This document shows, in pieces, positions 34,926 through 47,895 of a DNA stretch of 64,000 nucleotides. This DNA comes from Prosopocoilus inquinatus. Taxonomy: Eukaryota > Arthropoda > Insecta > Coleoptera > Lucanidae. Position numbers and translations under genes: made by a program. The first letter of the stretch is position 1. Each line of letters begins with the position of its first letter. The stretch is from assembly GCA_036172665.1 (NCBI GenBank), contig CM069875.1, forward strand, positions 21,483,806-21,547,805. Direction: 5' to 3'. Under the pieces are notes generated by a model. That model was given only the letters and a program-made list of their open reading frames with translations, made no database searches and was not told where the DNA came from.

Positions 34926-35345
34926 ATGTCGCGTCGCATCGCATCTACTGTCAGTTACAGTGAGGTGTCGCATCGGAAATCTCCGGTAATTTTCTGTTAC
35001 GTGAAAAGGCAGTTCCTAAATTTCGTTACGTTTTACCAATGTTTTCCTGCAGCGAGCGTCGTCATAACTTGTCGATTTGCGGCTCGAGAGTGGGTCATGT
35101 ATAATACATCTAGTAGGCCAGGTTGGTCCAGAAAATCGATCAGATCGCGCAAGCGGGCGCGGTTCCCGGACTCACATCGCCAACCCGGAGCCGCAGTTTC
35201 ATTCGACAGTTCTACCGAAAGCACCGATCGTCATGCGGACTGGTCTTGCTTGCTGTTGCTGTTGCGTCGCGTGGTGTATACCGCAAGGACAGTAGCGGTC
35301 CGCGTTATGTGCAACAACGAACGCAACGCATCTAGCGTGCCGTGA
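34926..35345. promoter_or_regulatory. GC/CpG-rich island, possible promoter or first exon
   Basis: About 300 bp (35050-35360) stand out from the AT-rich surroundings by high GC and many CpG. Frames are open on both strands because stops are rare in GC-rich DNA, and none has a known motif; one gives MRTGLACCCCCVAWC from 35233. It could be the start exon of a gene with long introns, or an unrecognised element. No inverted partner seen. Confidence 0.3.
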
Positions 35346-35399
35346 TTGCTGCGCACCGGTCACTTGATCTAATCAGAATTGTCGTGAACTCCTCAACTT

Positions 35400-36450
35400 G
35401 AATTGGATTGCCACTTTAATATAGGTCTGCTATAAAACATGTACCAATGCTGTTTTTAATTTTTTGCGAGGGTATTATTAAGAAGAATAATATTACACAT
35501 AGGGGGAAAGGGAGCATACGTACGTTCTTTGTTTTATTTTAATAGAATTGTTGATTACGCCGCCGCTGGAATAATGTTTTTGTTCCTGGTGCGAGGGAAT
35601 TTTTGGTGCGTGCTTGGCATTTTCACTGTTGCGTTTTCCCCCCGACTAGGTTAAATTCAATTTAATTTGGCCCGTTCTAATTCACTCCCAGCTTTTGTTT
35701 CACGTATCATTTGTTTTCATTGTATTCATACCATGTTGTTAAAAATTAAAATTTGAGTGCCGAGAGAGGTTTAAAAAGCTGCAAATTAAAAGTAGGTTTT
35801 ATTAAATGAGAATATGAGAAATACTATATTAGAATCCAGGTGATATGATGGTTTATCGTTGAACTGCATCTGTATATTTATTTAAATTTGAAAATTGAAA
35901 TTTGAAGAACGTCACAACATTAAAATTAAAACACGATAATATTTATAAAAACTTCATTAGAAATTTTGCATTAGTGAAAAATATTAAGATACGGGGTACT
36001 TCAATCCTTTTTGAAAGTTTGGAAAACAATATAATTAACATAGTTTCTGGATTTCTGAATATTTATGCATCAAAATTATAAATATCACAAAGTTTTTAGA
36101 ACGAATAGACCTAAATATTTTAACTCTGAAAAATCCTAGCGTATCCTACACCTTCTTAAGGTTGTGTATTGTCAATATTAGGTTGACAACCTTTAAACAA
36201 TTTTTTTATTATAATAAATTGAAATTTGTAAATTGGTAGCAGATAACAAAAATATATTGCAAAAAAGAGTGCTTTATAAAATTTGAAAAATATCGTGTTA
36301 TTAAAATTTTTAAATTAGGATAATTTATTATTAAGACCCTTTCAAATTTTATTTACTCGTGTTTTGGCAATTGCATTTACTGACAGTAATTGAATGTACC
36401 TGATTCAAGTTGTTGTTCTTTAATTAAATTTTGTTTCAACAATTATTATA
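35400..36450. other. No gene recognised
   Basis: AT-rich, nothing supported. Confidence 0.45.
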
Positions 36451-38451
36451 CAGTGCCTTTCATAAAGTTCGTAACAAATGGGAAAAATTTTTATTCTTGA
36501 TTTTTATGAAAATATTTTATTGCAGTTAGTTCGTGCATCAATCAAAATAAAAAACAACACAGTCACATCCAACTAATCATTTAAAATATGGTTGAAAATT
36601 TGAAAAAAAGATTATCTCAAAAATTAAAAATTGCGATAATTCAGAATATATTAATGCACTTCTTCTAGAATCAATGTACTCAGGTAAAATTAAGTGTACT
36701 CAACAGTCTACAGTGTCTAATTATAATATTTTGCTAAAATCAAAAGCCAACAGCACCTTTTTTTGAATTTCATTTTATGTAGTTTTAAAATTAAGATGCT
36801 TTTTTAAATCTTTCAGAAACAAATATCATCTCTTTCATTCATCTATGCTTATTAAGACAAATACCACTAATATGAAAATATTACTTTAGATAGGTCGCTC
36901 TTTACGAAAAATAAAAAGTTATTCCTAAAAAACATGTTTTTGTTGAGTTTTGAACAATTAAAAAAAGAAATATTCACAATTATTTCTTGCATAATAGAAA
37001 GACAATATGTGAATATGTTCTTTTTTTCAAAATATTCTTTACAGCATATTAAATGCGTTCCTATGGTCTTTTGAAAAGTTTGGAAATTTTGAACAATACT
37101 TCGTAAAATAGTATTAGCCGTGAATTTAACTTTATACAAAATCAGTCGGTTTGTAAAGTAGTGTTTGCCGTGAACTTAATGTCATGTCAAAACATCAGTC
37201 GGTTCGTTGATATTAAAAATTAACTTAACGAGAAAAAATCGAAATAATTTTAATTGGAGAGGATAATTATAAATCTTTTAGAGATACCGCTCAAATTTTT
37301 AATCGTAAGTATCCCAACAAGATTATTTCACTTGTGACGACGGTAAGCAGAATTGTTCCTAAATTTAAAAAGATTGGGGGGGGGGGGGGTAATTCACGAA
37401 ACATGATAAGCGTCTGCAACCGTTTGCAATTTGCAAATTCAGGTAACTTAAATCATTAAACTCTCAACCAAATGAGAACATTGTTAGTGTAACCATGGGA
37501 ACAAGTAAACACCGATAAGGTAATTCTTCAAAAAGATTTGCAAGGTGTCGTTAACGGTTTGTAAATTGCACCTGATCTCGACGTCCTGCCACGACATTTG
37601 TATGACATAGATATAGGCCATATTCTGTTTAATTTTATTTAAAAAGTATTTTTATATAATAATTAATACTAGTAAATCTGGTAAGTGTTAATTTGCGTGA
37701 AAATTTTTATACAAACAAAAATATTTTTTTAAGAAAACTAAACAGAATTACGATTTTATAGTAAAAGGTTTTGATTGAAAATGATGTGACAAGAAGAACA
37801 AGACTCTCGAAACCTATTATCGTCGATGCTCCATTATATTTAGCTCTTTCCCTTCAGTCTGATTTGCAAAAATCGCCCAAAAACTGTTTTGACCGTGTAG
37901 TTACCATGAAAACGTCACTGCATTGCAAATGATTTGCAATTTGCAGCGTCGGTAACGACTTGCAAGTCCTGTTTCACGAATGATCCCCTGGGTCTATTTA
38001 AAATAATTGTAAAAAACCACATGAGCATTGTATTACCAACGAGGAAGCTGAATTTGATTTGAAATAAACTGCAACTGAAACTCCAAAAACTTCAATTTCG
38101 AAAATAGCTGAGAAACGAAATTTATCCTCTAGTTCAGTCCAAAGACTGCTCAAGAAAAATAAATTCAAACCTTATAAACCTAAATTTATTCATACACTTA
38201 AGGACAGAGACAATGACCTCAGCATGTATTTTTCTTTCTGGCTACAAGGAAAAATTGAGGAAGATATGCAATTTTCCGGTTTTAAGAATTTCGATTTTCC
38301 TTGTTTACCGCCAAATTTTAAATGATAGATTAGATGTAGTTGTGTTGTTTTTTGTTTTCTTAGAAGCACACACTGATCTTAGTAAAAAGTTTTCGCAAAC
38401 TTCAATAATAAACTTTTTTCTCATAAGTTACGAACTTTATGAAAGACACTG
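36451..38451 (+). pseudogene. Tc1/mariner-superfamily transposon relic
   Basis: Terminal inverted repeats of 25 bp with one mismatch: CAGTGCCTTTCATAAAGTTC at 36451-36470 and its complement ending at 38451, with a TA just left. Plus-strand coding remnants match the N-terminal helix-turn-helix half of a mariner-like transposase: GEDNYKSFRDTAQIFNRKYP near 37258-37320, then KIAEKRNLSSSSVQRLLKKN and KFKPYKPKFIHTLKDRDNDL near 38100-38220. The coding stops near 38331 before any catalytic DDE/D residues, so the C-terminal half is deleted. A nested MITE interrupts it. Confidence 0.8.
37380..37988. mobile_element. MITE nested inside the mariner relic
   Basis: TAATTCACGAAACATGATAA (37391) and TTCACGAATGATCCCC (about 37972-37987) are inverted ends. 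Inner words CAACCGTTTGCAATTTGCAA and TTGCAATTTGCAGCGTCGG also mirror each other. A run of 13-14 G sits at its left border (37376-37390). Confidence 0.65.
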
Positions 38452-39180
38452 AATGTATATATATATTTTTTGATAATGAATATAATTTAATTTACGCGCC
38501 TTATATTTGTATCTTTAAAGTATACAGTATTTGCGACACACAAGAATTTTTTGCGTTAATTTTATTTTAAGTAAAAAGGCTGCTCCTTACAACAAATTAT
38601 TTCGCGGCAGGTAAATGTACTATGAATATGGTGGCCGTAAGGATTTTGTCCTGCGTAAACTTATGTTCTGCTCAAAATTTTAAATAAATGTCAGTTTCTA
38701 ATATAATCAGTTAGATAATTTATTACAGGCATTACCAGAATAACAGGTGTGCCATTTAATTATTTTAATATTAAATGCTGAAATTATTAATGAGCAAATA
38801 TTAATCGAGTAGATTAAAGTCAAATGTTTGATTTGCTATGCTAATTTACAAGAATTAGATGTAAGACGTCAGTGGCTGCTTAAGACTAGAGAGTAGGCTA
38901 ACATTGCGGTGTGAAAACACAATAAACACTTTAAAATGTCGTCAGAAAAACAAGTACAAGATACATTAAAACATTTACAATAGATTAAAAAAAACTATTT
39001 GTAATACGTAAACATAATTCGTGCCAAAAACTGTTAAACACATAATAGAAAGCATTGACGCGTGCTAATTTACAAAGATCAGAAGTGATAAGTTGGTTGT
39101 TTAAAGAAATAAGGTAATTACAAAATAGTGAGTGCTTTAACATAAATAATGAAAAATGTGTGAACAGGAGTAACACATTA
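38452..39180. other. No gene recognised
   Basis: AT-rich; nothing supported. Confidence 0.45.
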
Positions 39181-39370
39181 AGGGCCAGTTGTACCAAGGG
39201 AGTTCAAGGGGACGTTCAATTGAATTAGGTTCAAAGTGAACAAAATCGTATCAAATTTTATTTAGGAATGCATTAATTGCCATATGTCCTTAAAAGCCTA
39301 TGCGAATTTGTTTATTTTCAACTTGCTTCAGTTGAACGACCCCTTGAATCGCTTTGGTGCAAATGGCCCT
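39181..39370. repeat. Palindromic MITE, AGGGCC ends
   Basis: AGGGCCAGTTGTACCAAGGG (39181-39200) is mirrored by GCTTTGGTGCAAATGGCCCT (39351-39370). The inner region (39230-39310) closely resembles the inner part of the element at 27270-27459, so both are one family. Confidence 0.75.
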
Positions 39371-42300
39371 AAGTTGCCATTAGGAAAAAAATGCTTAACG
39401 CATTAAAAAATTACAATAGATTAAAGAAACTGTTTGTAATTCAAAACATTAATATTGAAAGAACTGTTGCTCAGAAGTATTTATATCAAGTAAGAGTAAC
39501 CTAGTTTCTATTTTAAAGGCGACATCATCTTTTATATTTTGAATATTTAGCAATGTAGCCGTAACTTATTCTACAATTTTTAGCCAATATATGCAGGAGA
39601 ATTTTCGAATAAAGCAGTACTATGTTTTGTTGCTATATATAATCTACGGTTTCTAGTATTGTGCCCGTGTACATCATAGTTTTTCATAAATTTACTTTTT
39701 ATTTCTGAACACCCATAGCACACACAAATAGATAATTATAATTTGATGCAAAAGTCAAAATTCCTTCAATAAATATGCTTTTACAGATGTGTTTTGAACT
39801 TATATTAAATATTAGTCTTATATTAATAACTCATTTAATTAATTAATTCGTTACACATTTTTAGATGGCATGGTAGGAGTAATTATTTTTTTATGTTGAC
39901 CTATTGGATTAATATTTGCTCGTTAATAATTTCAACTTTTAATATTACAATAATTAAATTAATGACGCACCTGTCATTCTCGTAATTAGCAATTTGTAAT
40001 AAATTTTGTAACTGATGGATTAAAAACTTAAATTTGCTTAATTTATTTTTAGCAGAGCAAACGTTAACACGAGGAAAAATTTTTACCATGTGAACCCTTG
40101 TAGTTACAGTTACTGTGATTCAGAAAAGTTTTTTTAGCAGATCAAAAGTTAACATGAGGCAAAATTTTTACCATGTAAAGCCTTGTGGCCTTCCCGATAA
40201 TTACATAAAAAACTGTAAAAAATAAGCTTACCTTTTTATACATTTTTTTTCGAAAATTGAAAAATAAGAAGTTGGTAATAATGTAGGGATTAACAGTGCA
40301 TAACAGTTGTGTATGAGAGAATCTCTTTCGTGTCAAATAATCTAAAGAACATTTCAATCACAATTTTTTTAATGAAATATGTAAAAAATAAAAAGTTACT
40401 CCTACAAAACTACCACTGGTGGGAGGATTTAACAAATATGTTAATAATATGTAGTTAGGTGTCTTATATTTGTGTTTAAGATATTAGTTTGATAACTGAA
40501 AGGATCCGGAAGATATTGTCAGAAAACAATAATTTTCACCCTTCTTTGAGGGTTTATAAGTCTCTTATTATTCGGTTTTGGAAAAAAAAATTATATAAAA
40601 TGGTGACCTTCTTGTTTGATGTTCTTTTCCCTTGAAAATCTCAGGAGACATTCCTGAATCACTAATTTCTTTTTAAGTTTTTTTAAATTTCTTTTTAAAT
40701 TTTTCTGCACAGAAAACTGTAAATAAAATCTGCAAGTGCAAATGAATGAAATAATACGTGGTTTGTTGAAGTTGATGTAAAAATAATCTTGAAAAAATCA
40801 ATGCCAATAACAATTTTTCATTAGTAAGTTAACGGTAAAATTTTATACAGTAATAAATATGTATCTCGCAAGTACTTGTTTAAAAAAAATTATCTTCCCA
40901 CTAAAAACTTTAAAACGGTATAAAATACGGAAATTAAGGGTTCTATTAAACTACTTATCTACATAATGACTTGTGTGAACAGGGAAAGAATATTACTACA
41001 ATATCTTTTTAGTGTTATCTTCTTTTGATGTTTACAGTTCGCTGCTGTTTCCCGGTGTTCAGTTGAATGTGTTTTCATAATAGAACTAGTAAATACATAC
41101 ATACAGTGTGTGCCTAAATTTACTTAACACAGAAAGTTTTCTTTATTTTGCTAGTTTCGCAACTTCTGTATTAGAAAAATCAAGAGGAAGAATAAATTTT
41201 AAGTAACCCTTACAATTATTAATTTTCAATTAGGTATGTATTTTTACAATAAATAAATTCTTTCTATCAAAAATCAGAACTATTCTAAGATAATCAAATT
41301 AATAAAAGTTACGAATACAAATTTGATAATTCAAAAGCAAAACTTTTCTACTGGGTTCTTATAACGTATGGACAAGATTAAAAGAGTAATTCAGGAATAT
41401 CGAATAAAAGATTTTTTCTTAATAATTTTTTAAATCAAAAACTAAAAAGTTACAGGAAGTTAAAGTGAAATTTCTTCTTCTTAACCAACGAACAATATCA
41501 TACCCTACAACAATTCATTAATTGTCAGACAAATAAATAAATTGCTGTAGTTATCTGAGACAAACGTGTGTTTCCCGTAGCCTACCTAAATCAAAAATTT
41601 ATTTGGTCATATGGTCGTAACGATTGCTTGTGTAAGGAACGGGTGTTTAAATGATAACTGAATTATCACTTTAGAAGGGCTCGTCCATTTCAAATATACG
41701 CATATCTGGAACTTATGACGAGAGCGAAAAAGATTTAAAAATAAAGTACACATTACATAAAATTCAACCACTCCTCACCATTTCTTCTCACTGTTTTTTC
41801 CAAAATTTTAATTGACCATTAACGAGCCAAAGAGCAATTTCCTTCTTTGAGCGTTTGTGGTTTAAACTTATAAATAGCAAGGAATCGCTTGAATTGAATT
41901 ACTCTGAATCATTTTTTAATGATTCAGAGAAAGACACAGACGTTGATTAAATCAAATCTTAGAGATTGACTACGTAGCTTCACGATGATAAATCGATGAT
42001 GTGATCTTAAATATTGATCAGACACATTCCACGTCAATTCTTCTTAGAGACTAACGACTTAGCTTAATGCTCTCTGGTGATGTGATGATTATTATTATTA
42101 AAATTTCGTGTCCTTTTTAAAAGGTTACAAAACCGAATTTTCCGAATTGTAAATCTTCATAAATGATGTCTTTCACTAACTTTGCATCAAATTACCAATG
42201 CATATGCACGTGTGAATGCCTAAAGTATGACTAATTCTAATTAGCTACTTACGCAACGAAAAACATGTTTAAACTTGCTTGTTTTAAATTTGCTTTCAAT

Positions 42301-45300
42301 GTAAAAAACTTGAGGGTTAGAAATTTTTGGGCACATACAAAATCTCTGTTCCTTATGCTTGTTTTGAGTAATTTTATGTTTTTTTTTCGAAAATTTACAA
42401 AGAAAAAACTTTGATTTAAATAACCAGTAGAAAAGTTTTGTCACTTGAATGCACATGTTACGTTGTACCTTTCACTACTTGATTACTTTAGAATAGTTCT
42501 GATCTTTGGGAGAAAGAATTTATTCATCGTAAAAGTACCTATGTATTAAAGATAAAATTATTGTTTGTATTGCTTACAATTTATTCTTTGTCTTGAATTT
42601 TTCCACAGAATCATTTTGTTTTGAAAAACGAGGAAAAGAAACTTCCATATGTTAAGTAAATCTGGTCACACATTGTTTATCAAGTAATTAGGGGTTGCTA
42701 GTATTTACTCCAGTGTTTTATACATGACTATAATTATAATAAGCGATGAATTTAGCTAACAGATTTAATGAATCTAAAATAATTTTTATGCAAAATGAAA
42801 TGCATAAAAATGTAAAAACACGCACCGCAATAATTATATGAATTGAAATGATAAAATTTGAAGAAAAAAAATTGTTGCAAATAAATATCTTTTAAATTTG
42901 CTGTAAGGTCAACACTTTCTTCCGCTTTATCTAATTTAATGATTGTGATTTTCATAGAAGAGTAGCTTTGAAGAAAACGAGTTTTACTTATAATTTGTAA
43001 AAAAAATTATTTTCTTGTGAAAATTATATGAAATTTATTAATTTTAATTCAACTGACTGGCTGTAAGTTCGATATAAAAGTCTAAGCTTTAAGTTCAGGA
43101 CTGTTAGAGAATAACAGATTTTATATTAAATTTACTAATAATAAATTTGGTAATACAATAGATGTATTTTTATGTAACTTTTCGAATGTATTCCTTTTGG
43201 TGACACAAATTAAAAAATAAATGATCACACTTCACAGTTTCGTCCCTCATGTAATTAATGTTTTGCATGTAACTTTACAAATACGAAAAGTTTCAAACAC
43301 ATTTGCCAGACCGAGATTATTTTGTATTTCCCAGTACGTAGCTAGTCTCTTTAAATGTTAATATACATATATATACATTTTAAATCACTTATTTCGAAAT
43401 TATCATTCGATCAATCAACTTGTGATCATGCCCAATTTAGGGAGAAAGAGAGAGAGAGAGACAGAATCTCCTAGGCAGGGAAAGCTTAAATACTCTTCTA
43501 TTTTGTCTCTACTGAGTGACACAAGAGAAAAAACTTTTTTATTATCAACTTTACGCAAAAATGTTATTCTTTAAAAAAAGGTCTGCTTCTCGGGAAACTT
43601 CAGAAACAATGCTTAAGTTTAAATTTGGAATTACAGTCTGCCAAAAAATATCCAAAATGTTTCCATTATGGATTTTAGGCAAAACATGTATTCTTTAAAG
43701 AAATTTTCTTGTCTAAGCAACTCCAAAAATCACATATACATTTAACTTTTTTATTAAAGGGTGTCTAAGATATTCAAATATCTGAATTTATAGAAAGAAT
43801 AAAACTTTATTATTATTAGCAAATTATCCATGAGAGTAATAACTAATTAAAATTTTCAATAAAATTCGTCGAAAATGAAGTCTGGAATCACTATAATTTT
43901 TCTTTTTTTTTGTAGTAACTAGAGGCTTCTCCTTCAACGAATTTTACAAAATTATTAGTAAGAACATTCATCCAATACTATTCAGATTTAATCAATTTTT
44001 TTAAAGTACCTAATCGGAATGGTTTACGTGTAGTCCCGGGAAACTTTTCTTGAAAAAGATCAATCGTATATTTTTTGGAGGAGATATTCCAATTCCATAA
44101 CATTTTACCAAATGAACGGGTTCTTCCTTAGTCAACATTCTTGCTAATAATCGTACTAAATGTTAAAACTTATCTGATAAAAATGTCAATTGTTTGTTCT
44201 CTAAGAACATCCGATTTGATATAAAATTTTTCAATGTAATAAGTTTTTTTTTGCGTAAAGTTGATATTAAGAAAGTTTTTTTTTTTCTTGTCAAATCTAT
44301 CTGCAGAGAATTTTGTCATAGTTTCTGATAACAAGTCATTTGGTTTCACGATGTCAATGTGCCGAGCTGCAATGTTGTTCCTTCTAGTTTAAAAGTAATC
44401 TATAATGCTTAAATGTTTTGGCACATTTTTGAATAAAATAATGAAAAAGAATGAATAATTTCTAAAAGCATTTTGCTTTTAACCTTGATAACACCTACTG
44501 ACGCCGATTTCTTTTCAGAGCTTGAGCTGTTCGGAAGAGCTCAGGGTTAATATTTACGTTGTTCTTTTCAGGAGAGAGTCAAGCTCCTGAGGTTCTGAGT
44601 AGTTCTAATGATCTGTTTCCCCTTTCCCCTCGAGCGTCATCATTTCGTTTGAGCGTGACGCCCTTTGTGTCAAATTGAGGTTAGATTTAACAAAAAAGAA
44701 ATGGAAAATTCGCTATGGTTATTGCTTATGGATGGGGAGACAAATAGTACAAACTAATTATAAATTTAAAATAATTTCCATTTAATTTAAAGTGACAGTG
44801 TTATAGTCGTTACAAACGCAGCGATGTATTTTTTGAGGTTATCTTGTCACATTTATTGCCCAAGTTCTGGCCCAAGTTAAGAATTTTAAGTTCTTTTCAG
44901 GATCGTTTCCTAACAGCTCCGTTTGTCAAGTCCCAAGGGCGTCACATTCTTGAAAAGAAAGCAGCTTTAAAAGACGGCTAAAGTTAAACGACTGACGCTT
45001 CATTTTTTGTAAACAGAGTATATTGTAGATTTTTTTTCTGTAGAATCATTAAATCTTAAATTTTAGTCTGTGCAGTAGGTACTATAAAAATATTAAAAGA
45101 TTCACTTTTTGATTCTGTTTTCAAAGAGCTATTTATGTATCATTTATTTATTGTTTGTAATCGCAATACACCCTGAAAGTCTAGTGAGAACATGGTATTC
45201 ATGTCTGTAACAAAATTTTGACAATAAATGTAATTTCATTTTGGGCTTTAAAGTTACTCCCAACTAGGTAATGTTGCAAAAATGTTTTTTTCATCACGAT

Positions 45301-46668
45301 ATGTATTCACGTCCAAATTTATATAATTGACAACACCGCTTCATTATTCAACCTAATAACATAAAATCACGGCTTACTGTGATTACAAATAAATAAGGAA
45401 TAAAGTTAATTGAGGTCCCCTAAAACTATTATGCGTTTCTGTTGCACATAACATTTTTTGCATGAGTAACCTAAGTACTAGAATTATTAAAAAATTTGTT
45501 TGAATATGTTGACATAGCACATATGTGAACATTTCATAGTTAACTTTGACTTGGATGTAAATATGCAACAATTCGAAACATGCGGCAAAATGGAACTTTA
45601 CGGGATCAGTGCGCTGAAGTTACTATGGCATTAACTTTAATGTGCTATACTCTGTTTTTAATTCGGAGAAGTACTTTCAAATTTTGATGTCAAAAATGAG
45701 CTATGTCATTGGTAGCTGGCCGGAATTGACCAATGACAAAGCTCGTTTAACCAATGACAGAGCTGTATTTTAACGCCAAAATTTTAATTCACAAAATACT
45801 CATTTTCGAGAGTGAATGCAAAAGAAATACATGAAATGAATTTCTTCTGGTTGCCTTATCTACGACAAAAATGGTTTGTTACTGATGTACCTTTTTGTTA
45901 ATCGTCAATGATTATCCGTTTCTTGCTTCATTAGAAAAAAATCCATGTTCGGTCATAAGTGAAATCGGACTCTGGACACGTTGCAGTTAACAACAAACCG
46001 GAAGTGCAGCCTCGTTAGAGCAATAATGAAATTACAGCAGCCGGTAACGAGCAAATGCGCTCTAGTTCTCCGAGGTTTTCCTGAACATTGTTCCTCCGGA
46101 AAATAGCCTTGCATGTACAACACAATCAAATCAAAGTGTATATTTTATTTTGTCTACTCTGAATTTAAGTGAAACGTTTTAAGTTATCACTTCATTTTTT
46201 CAGCTGCAGGTTCATGTAAAATGTATCAAGCAAATTAAAATCGTTCAAAAAATTACTTCATTCGTAATTAAATATCGTAATATACTTATTTTCCTTTGAA
46301 ATGAAGTAATTAATGCACTTGCGTACTACTGATTTAATTTCTAAAAACGACGTACACGAAAATAAATTAGTTCATTGTGGCACGCACGATTTATTATTTC
46401 TGGTCACGCGAAAAAAGCGAGGCTTGGCAACGTTAGTTAACGTTGTTAAACATTACTTCAATGTTTTAATAAGGTTTTTGTGCTCGCGTGCTAATATTTA
46501 TCATTTCATTACGAAGTTCGTCGGTACTTTTTGTTTTTGCTGTATAACTTCCAGATTCGTGATGACGTGAAAATTTATCTTCATTTGATGAAAAAAATTA
46601 ATAATGAAGATCATAATTAAGCCAAAATATTTGGTGTACATTTAAATGAGAACACTGCTTAGGACTAA
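39371..46668. other. Long stretch without recognised genes
   Basis: 7.3 kb of AT-rich sequence. Frames are short and unremarkable. I saw only minor features: a 12-bp hairpin at 41902-41930 (CTCTGAATCATT / AATGATTCAGAG), a GA-rich simple run at 43444-43464, and paired pyrimidine-rich TTCTTTTCAGGA words at 44563 and 44894 that look like splice acceptors but open no convincing exon. Confidence 0.45.
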
Positions 46669-46673
46669 TGTAA

Positions 46674-47072
46674 TGTTACGACTTCGGGGGTTCGTAAATA
46701 ATACTTGTCGACTAATCTTAAACACTTTATTAAAAACTTAATCGTCTAGATAATACACTAGAAATACTCTATAACACTTATTTTAACATATCGCATTTTT
46801 ATTATCTCGCAGTTTATACCTCTGTGATACTCGCATCTTCGCTCACTAAATAAAAATTGTCCCGGCAGTCCCCAATATTTGTTTTTATAGTAGCGCGCTC
46901 GCTTCCGCTTCTAGATTCGTACAGAAAAGTGCAGTCTTCGCGTATGCACGGGAATGCTTCGTAGCTCTCTCGAAACTTTCTGCGGTATTAATTGCGAGCG
47001 CCCCCGGCAACCCTTCTCACAAAGGCCGGCGACGTACCTGGGTGCCCCGAACCCAAAGCTGTAACTGTAACA
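46674..47072 (-). mobile_element. Solo LTR, gypsy-like
   Basis: 399 bp with TGTTAC...GTAACA ends, flanked by TGTAA and TGTAG (4 of 5 bases identical). Read on the minus strand it has LTR architecture: a CpG-rich upstream part, TATAAAAAC near 46891-46899, then AATAAAG near 46726-46732. No internal coding region or second LTR nearby, so it is a solo LTR left by recombination. Clade inferred from layout only. Confidence 0.75.
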
Positions 47073-47813
47073 TGTAGTCATAAAGTCACAGCACCCTGAT
47101 AGGTCTTGGAAGTGTAAGCGCACGTCATTTTTTTAAACCAATTGATTAATGAGAATAATATTTCTGTTTATTTAATCTGTATAATAAGTCAAAACTTTGC
47201 AGGTTAGAGAGAAGTGATTTGATTATTAATGAAATTAGAAGATCTGGATATTAAAACGTTTTCGTAAAAATTGCTGAAAATGTTGCGCATGTTACGGCTA
47301 AGAATTACACGTCGCTTCATATTATGGAATACATTTTTAAATGAAGCGTGGATATCGGCTTCGGTAATACCGAAAAACCGGAATACGGAAACCTTTTTTA
47401 GTTTTAGACTATTTACGACAAGCAGAAACTATGCTTATTATTTTCAATAATTTTCGTTTTTCTTGCCTGGCAGTTACCAGTGAAATTTTCTTTAGATTTT
47501 AGTTACTTATTTTATTCATTATCTTTTATGTTATTATTTAACGAAATTGTATATTATTTTGAAAATAAATATACCATTATTAACTTTCGTTTTAATACAC
47601 TCGTATTAAAAAAATTCCAGACATCTTTTTTTCTGCTGCATTTCAAAAAACAAGACATTTTAGCTCATTTTGGTTACGATATTATTTGTTGTCTTATTAA
47701 CACAATGTTGTACTTTTCTCAAGAGAATAAGTATTATGAGGGAAAATTAGTAGAATGGCAATTGTAGTTAAAGGTTTATTGATATAGAACTTTTTAATAC
47801 AACTGAAAGTCGT

Positions 47814-47895
47814 AAAATAATCGACGTTCTGTACTAACGGAGTAAATAGGGCAGACACCTCATAATAGGATGTCGATTATTTTATACGACTTTGA
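47814..47895. repeat. Palindromic MITE
   Basis: TGAAAGTCGTAAAATAATCG (47814) is mirrored by CGATTATTTTATACGACTTT (47874-47893) around a 40-bp spacer. Confidence 0.75.

Noticed and set aside
42611..42661. Possible short terminal exon after a CCACAG acceptor, reading NHFVLKNEEKKLPYVK then stop
   Set aside because: Only 16 residues, no conservation evidence, and AT-rich sequence yields such frames by chance.
44500..44990. Possible paired exons bounded by TTCTTTTCAGGA acceptors
   Set aside because: Frames after both acceptors close quickly and no donors give a continuous coding sequence.
46313..46570. 85-codon plus-strand frame near the solo LTR
   Set aside because: No motif, no splice signals and no homology I can recognise.
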